A DNA stretch of 64,000 bases from Halorussus halophilus. GTDB lineage: Archaea > Halobacteriota > Halobacteria > Halobacteriales > Haladaptataceae. The stretch lies in assembly GCF_008831545.1 (NCBI RefSeq), contig NZ_CP044523.1:3100001-3164000 (forward strand), given 5' to 3'. Made by a program: the position numbers and the translations under genes. The notes under the pieces are model-generated. The model was not told the DNA's origin. It searched no databases and worked only from the letters and a program-made list of their open reading frames with translations. Below are positions 60,213 to 64,000 of the stretch, in pieces; position 1 is the stretch's first letter, and every line of letters begins with the position of its first letter.

Positions 60213-61097
60213 GTGAACAGACGGCAGTTCGTCGGGAGCGCGGGCACCGCGCTCGCTAGCGGATTTGCAGGCTGTGCAGGATTCGGTTCGGAAGCCGGTG
60301 GAACACCCTACGCGCTCGAATTGCACCACATCTCGCCGGACGGATATCGAGTCGAGTTCGCCGCGAACACCGGAGACCTGACCGACGAGATGCTCGACGT
60401 CTTCCTGAGCGCGCTCGACGGAAAGCACCGAACCTACGGGCACAGGCCGTTCAAGTACGTCCCGACGGCGGTGGAGAAAGGCGGCGAGTTCTATCGAATA
60501 CACGTCGAAGAAACTGGGCAGAAGACCCACCAGCGGACGACACTTCGTGGCGAAGTCGTCACGAGCGAGAGCGCCGAGCGACGTGCAGTGGATTTCGTAG
60601 AGTTCGAGAATGGCCCGGCCGTGAGGCAAGCTATCGAGTACGCGAAGAAAGACGACGCGACATCTGAGGACTACTACGTCTTCCACGACTCCGACCCGGA
60701 TTCGAGCGACCTGCTTCCCGAACCAGAACACGAGTTCGTGAGCTACGACGGCCAAGTTTTCCGTCTCGTCGTGGGTCAGTACCGCCTCATCGAAACGGAG
60801 TACACCCACACGACCGAGAAGGTCGCCGACACCGAGACGGCGTTCCGCGAGTACGTCTACGAGGAAGTCGTCACTGTCCAGTTCGACCGCTCGAAAATGT
60901 CGGAGAAACAGCGAGGGATTCTGCGGCAAGCCCGGAGAAACGACTATCGGGAACGAAAACAACTCTCGGAGGACTACCGTGCGCTCCTCAGTCGCATCTG
61001 GGGCGGGAAGATTCCCTCCGAGACGACAGGGAACCATCTCAAATACGAGAACGACGTCTGGAGAGCAACCCTACACGTCTCCAGTTACCCGCCCTAA
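60213..61097 (+). CDS. Tat-exported lipoprotein, uncharacterised
   Basis: 294 residues, GTG start at 60213. MNRRQFVGSAGTALASGFAGC gives a twin-arginine signal and lipobox Cys. The rest is strand-rich, with no recognised domain (ALELHHISPDGYRVEFAAN). It follows htpX by 39 bases on the same strand. It may serve in the same envelope process; this is inference only. Confidence 0.78.
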   Translation: MNRRQFVGSAGTALASGFAGCAGFGSEAGGTPYALELHHISPDGYRVEFAANTGDLTDEMLDVFLSALDGKHRTYGHRPFKYVPTAVEKGGEFYRIHVEETGQKTHQRTTLRGEVVTSESAERRAVDFVEFENGPAVRQAIEYAKKDDATSEDYYVFHDSDPDSSDLLPEPEHEFVSYDGQVFRLVVGQYRLIETEYTHTTEKVADTETAFREYVYEEVVTVQFDRSKMSEKQRGILRQARRNDYRERKQLSEDYRALLSRIWGGKIPSETTGNHLKYENDVWRATLHVSSYPP

Positions 61098-61132
61098 CAG
61101 GCCACCGGTCGAGTACTCTCCAAAAAGAGGCC

Positions 61133-61474
61133 TCACGGCGTCTTGACGTAGTTGTATCCCTCGTCTTCCCGTTTCACTAGTTCTCCCACGCCCGCGGGCA
61201 CCGTCTCGACGCCTTCCAGTACGTCCTCCGGCGTGAGGTCCCGGAGACCGAGACTGTTTCGACAGGCCCGGAACGAGACGCCTTTCTCGACTAACGCCAC
61301 GATTTCGTCTCGCTTCGTGGTCTCGTCCTCGGTCAGTAAGTACACGCCGTCGCCGTTCGCCACGAAGACGACGCTCTCGACCGTCGTGGAGTCGTCTTCG
61401 AGCAAATTTTCGACGTTCGCAATCGCGTGTGCCTGTTCGCCTTCGCCCCCGCTGAAGTGTAGTAGCGCGTCCAT
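61133..61474 (-). CDS. DsrE-family protein (cytoplasmic)
   Basis: 113 residues, DsrE/DsrF-like fold: MDALLHFSGGEGEQAHAIANVENLLED, SVVFVANGDGVYLL, and a conserved Cys in VSFRACRNSLG. The group includes sulfur-transfer proteins of unknown acceptor. ATG 61474 is chosen. The related lipoprotein gene lies 63 bases upstream, so the pair likely arose by tandem duplication. Confidence 0.85.
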   Translation of the reverse strand: MDALLHFSGGEGEQAHAIANVENLLEDDSTTVESVVFVANGDGVYLLTEDETTKRDEIVALVEKGVSFRACRNSLGLRDLTPEDVLEGVETVPAGVGELVKREDEGYNYVKTP

Positions 61475-61537
61475 GGTTTCCCTCACAGTGCATCGTGGGC
61501 AACCATACTGGACGTTTCGGCCACCCCGGTTCGACGA

Positions 61538-62077
61538 TCAGGGAATCTTGATGTAGCCGTAGCCCTCCGCCTGTAACTTCGTCAGTTCGCCGACGCCCGC
61601 CGGGACAGTCTCGGCCCCGGAGAGCAGGTCGTCTTCGGTCATCCCCTTCGCGTCGAGGCTGTTCTGACACGCGAGGAGCGACACGCCCTTTTCGGCCAGT
61701 TGCTCGACCTCTTTGGGCTGGTCAGAGTCGCTCGTCAACAGCGAGACGCCCGGTCCGTTCGCCACCAGAGCAACCGCATCGGTGTCGGTGGTCTCGTCCG
61801 CGAGGAGGTTCTGGACGTTCGAAACCGCGTGATTCTGCTGGCCTTTCTCGCCGCTGAAGTGGAGTACGACAGTCATATCTGAGTTCGTAGTGGTACTGGT
61901 CTCGTCTTCCGACGTCTGCTCGTCAGTCGTCGTTTCGTCGGTCGTCTGCGTGCTAGTTCGTGCGCTGGTCTGTTCGGTCGCCGCCGAAGAGCCGTCGCTG
62001 CCCGCACAACCGGCGAGCGCGACGACGGCCCCAGAGCCAGCGGCCGTCAAGAACCGACGGCGGCTACGGTGGGACAT
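61538..62077 (-). CDS. DsrE-like lipoprotein
   Basis: 179 residues: Tat signal SHRSRRRFLTAAGSGAVVALAGC with the lipobox Cys, a Thr/Ser-rich linker (to about residue 66), then the same DsrE-like fold as the next gene (MTVVLHFSGEKGQQNHAVSNVQNLL; LACQNSLDA; AGVGELTKL). It appears to be an exported, anchored relative of the cytoplasmic protein. No other DsrE-associated sulfur genes are adjacent. Confidence 0.85.
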   Translation of the reverse strand: MSHRSRRRFLTAAGSGAVVALAGCAGSDGSSAATEQTSARTSTQTTDETTTDEQTSEDETSTTTNSDMTVVLHFSGEKGQQNHAVSNVQNLLADETTDTDAVALVANGPGVSLLTSDSDQPKEVEQLAEKGVSLLACQNSLDAKGMTEDDLLSGAETVPAGVGELTKLQAEGYGYIKIP

Positions 62078-62208
62078 CGTACGCCATGGTTGGTCTGGGG
62101 GTTGCTTTATTACGCGCCAGATAAGCCCACTTTCGGAGACCCAAATAACTCCGGAAGGCACCGCAGTCGGAGCCGCCTCTTTTTATCCATGCGTGCGTAG
62201 ACCCGACC

Positions 62209-62853
62209 ATGGGACTGTTCGACGGACTGCGAGAGGTGCTGGGCATCCGCGCGGAAGCGGACGCGACGCGAAAGGCGGACCCCGAGGACCTCTTCGGGAT
62301 GAGTACCGCCTACATCACGATGGAAGCAGAGTTGGGCTACGCGGCCGTCGGCGAGGCCGCGCTCTGTTTCTCCGAGGTAGACAACACGGACTTCCGCGAC
62401 GCCGTCGAGGAAGTGCACGACATTCTGGAAGTCGGCGCGGAAGAGACGGGGACCGAAGCCGAAGGCCACACCGACGACTACGGCTACTCGTGGGTCGTTC
62501 TGCGCGACGACGACTTCGAGGACCTCGTGACGAGCCTCAACTTCGCGGCGGACACGCTGATGGAGCGTGGGTACGGCTCGCGTCTCTTGGCGGCTGTTTT
62601 TGCCTTCCGCGATGCTTCGGAGAACCATCGAAACGGAGGCGGTGGAACCGCCGACGGCAAGCCAGCCTACTGGGTCTACTCGTTCCGGCGCGGCGCGTAC
62701 TACCCCTTCGCGCCGAAAGGCGACCACGAGCGCGATTCGAGCGTGGAGTTCAAACTGGAGAGCAACTTGGACGGCGAACTCGACGTGGAGAGCGACAAGG
62801 AGTACTGGTATCCGCTGTGGCCCGACGCGCCGGGCGAACATCCGTGGGACTGA
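62209..62853 (+). CDS. pspAB: PspA-associated protein PspAB
   Basis: 214 residues, soluble, acidic: MGLFDGLREVLGIR, ADPEDLFGMSTAYITMEAELGY and a C-terminal YWVYSFRRGAYYPFAPKG. This is the haloarchaeal PspAB family, named for its link to PspA-type envelope-stress proteins. A TTTTTAT stretch lies about 30 bases before the ATG. It is one of a set with htpX (59301) and the CPBP protease, though no pspA gene is in this window. Confidence 0.85.
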   Translation: MGLFDGLREVLGIRAEADATRKADPEDLFGMSTAYITMEAELGYAAVGEAALCFSEVDNTDFRDAVEEVHDILEVGAEETGTEAEGHTDDYGYSWVVLRDDDFEDLVTSLNFAADTLMERGYGSRLLAAVFAFRDASENHRNGGGGTADGKPAYWVYSFRRGAYYPFAPKGDHERDSSVEFKLESNLDGELDVESDKEYWYPLWPDAPGEHPWD

Positions 62854-62874
62854 ACGAGTCCCGAGAGCCGAGAG

Positions 62875-63963
62875 CTAATTCGCCGAATGTCGCGGCAGTT
62901 CGACCTCGAAGACGGTACCGCGCGGTTCGTTGTCGGTGACAGAGAGACAGCCGTCGTAGGCAGAGACGAGAGTCTGTGAGAGGAACAGACCGAAACCGTG
63001 GTCGCCGTCCTCGGCCGGTTCGAACAGCGTCTCTTTCTCCTCTTCTGGAATTCCCGGCCCGTTGTCTGCGATGCAGACGGTCACCGTCTCGTCGTTCTCC
63101 TCGACGTGGAGCGAGACTTGGGCCACGTCTTTGTCGTTGTGCTCGACGGCGTTCGACAGCAGGTTGACGAACGCACGCGACAGCGCGTCGTTCGCAGTGA
63201 CGGTCAGGTTCGACGGCACGTCGGCGTCGAACTCCGCGTCTTCGAACGCCTGTTCGACCGTGTCGAGTTGCGACGCGAGCATCGGAGAGAGTTCGACGGA
63301 GTGTAGTTCCGCCTCGTCCATAACCGTCTCCGTGACCGTCCGAGAGGACTTGATTAGCTTCGTCGCGTCCTCGCTCTGCGTGCTGAGGGTGTCGAGCCAC
63401 GGTTCGCCTTCTTCGTCTACGTGGTCTTCGAGGATGGCCGCGTGACTCTGGATGACGGCGAGGTCGTTGAGGATGTCGTGGCGGAGCAGACGATTGAGGA
63501 ACGACATCGCGTCCCGGGTACGGCGCACCTCCGCAGTCTCACTACGGAGGCGAACGACGAGGACGCCAGAGATGAATCCGACGATAGCTCCAGCGTCTGC
63601 CGCGAAGAGCAGGCTGAACGCCGCTTCGCCAACTTGGTGTTTCTCTGCCAATCGGACGGCGATAGTGAACCCTTGGATACCGAGCATCGTGGCGAGTCCG
63701 CCCACCGTCCAGTAGAACGTCCGCCACTCCTGGTTGGGCGTCAGTTCACTTGTCGTGAGCCAGTAGCCAGCGTAGACGACTGAGCCCGACAATATGAGAC
63801 CGAAGAACAACGCGAGAATCGGGAATGCGAGAAAGTGAGTCGTTTCCAAGTCGGAGACGAGGTTCAACACTGCGCCACCCGAAAGTAGGAGACCGACGGC
63901 ACTCACCGCCCACGGAGCGACGCCAGGCCCGTCCTCGGTAGCCGGAGCAGGAGAGCGGTCCAT
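62875..63963 (-). CDS. Membrane sensor histidine kinase
   Basis: 362 residues: four hydrophobic segments in the first 135 residues, then the H-box FLNRLLRHDILNDLAVIQSHAAIL with the phospho-acceptor His, N-box LLSNAVEHND, G1 ADNGPGIP and G2 GFGLFLSQ. It is the usual small 4TM haloarchaeal kinase and has no added sensor domain. It is convergent with pspAB. No response regulator is next to it, as for the other two kinases in the window. Confidence 0.9.
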   Translation of the reverse strand: MDRSPAPATEDGPGVAPWAVSAVGLLLSGGAVLNLVSDLETTHFLAFPILALFFGLILSGSVVYAGYWLTTSELTPNQEWRTFYWTVGGLATMLGIQGFTIAVRLAEKHQVGEAAFSLLFAADAGAIVGFISGVLVVRLRSETAEVRRTRDAMSFLNRLLRHDILNDLAVIQSHAAILEDHVDEEGEPWLDTLSTQSEDATKLIKSSRTVTETVMDEAELHSVELSPMLASQLDTVEQAFEDAEFDADVPSNLTVTANDALSRAFVNLLSNAVEHNDKDVAQVSLHVEENDETVTVCIADNGPGIPEEEKETLFEPAEDGDHGFGLFLSQTLVSAYDGCLSVTDNEPRGTVFEVELPRHSAN

Positions 63964-64000
63964 GGAAGTATCTACGTCGGCCTTGTGAGAGGAGCATCTT

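Overview
The window is a 64 kb piece of a haloarchaeal (class Halobacteria) chromosome. The evidence is the high GC with C/G-rich third codon positions, strongly acidic proteins, and several twin-arginine (Tat) lipoproteins ending in a lipobox Cys. Families known mainly or only from haloarchaea also recur: HalOD1, DUF7344, DUF5784, DUF5789, DUF5814 and amphi-Trp. TATA-like boxes sit about 25-30 bases ahead of some start codons, giving short leaders. The genus is not determinable from sequence reading alone. There is no rRNA, CRISPR array, prophage or replication-origin signature; one tRNA (Pro, anticodon TGG) is present. The only mobile-element gene is a solitary TnpB.

Layout. 0-3.6 kb: a cytoplasmic REC-PAS histidine kinase and a membrane histidine kinase with membrane segments on both sides of the kinase core. 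3.6-10.3 kb (minus strand): two overlapping Tat lipoproteins, a MATE exporter, an ABC-2 exporter pair, and a YeiH-type exporter preceded by a 48-residue membrane ORF. 10.3-14.0 kb: hydantoinase/oxoprolinase hyuA-hyuB. 14.2-18.4 kb: a small membrane protein, a TIM-like isomerase paralogue, tRNA-Pro with tRNA-derived repeats, an SLC13 transporter with two TrkA-C domains, a HalOD1 protein and a zinc-ribbon protein. 18.4-24.3 kb: a DUF5814 helicase, a cupin, TnpB with an altered RuvC-II motif, and a site-2 protease with CBS domains. 24.3-34.1 kb: small conserved proteins, a Dps ferritin with a long Gln-rich tail, an HD phosphohydrolase, an ArsR-type regulator, a methyltransferase, an alpha/beta-hydrolase-like protein lacking its nucleophile, a frameshifted small membrane gene, and a divergent AMP-binding protein.

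34-46 kb: a class I glutamine amidotransferase, lipoproteins, an HPP membrane protein, a DUF7344 regulator, a glutaryl-CoA-dehydrogenase-like enzyme, a MOSC protein, a flavin reductase overlapping a DCC thiol protein, an aldo/keto reductase, an MFS permease, and a ferredoxin behind an IdeR/DtxR-like palindrome. 46-54 kb: a PHP phosphoesterase, small haloarchaeal proteins, a DUF5784 protein, a cysteine-cluster protein, a second HalOD1 protein, an XPD/Rad3-like helicase and an EamA exporter. 54-64 kb: a 30-residue membrane ORF, a Taw2/Trm5-family tRNA37 enzyme next to an NMD3-like protein, a compositionally odd secreted protein, an SDR epimerase, a CPBP protease, HtpX, a Tat lipoprotein, two DsrE-like paralogues, PspAB and a third histidine kinase.

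The region is mostly core haloarchaeal housekeeping, transport and signalling, not a compact accessory island. Recurring themes are envelope stress and quality control (HtpX, PspAB, CPBP, site-2 protease), iron and redox (Dps, ferredoxin, DCC with reductase), and signal transduction (three kinases with no adjacent partner). The best candidates for new biology are the TnpB with a substituted RuvC-II position, the kinase with a C-terminal membrane module, the enzyme relatives with altered active sites, the unannotated micro-ORFs, and the two metal-box-like palindromes.
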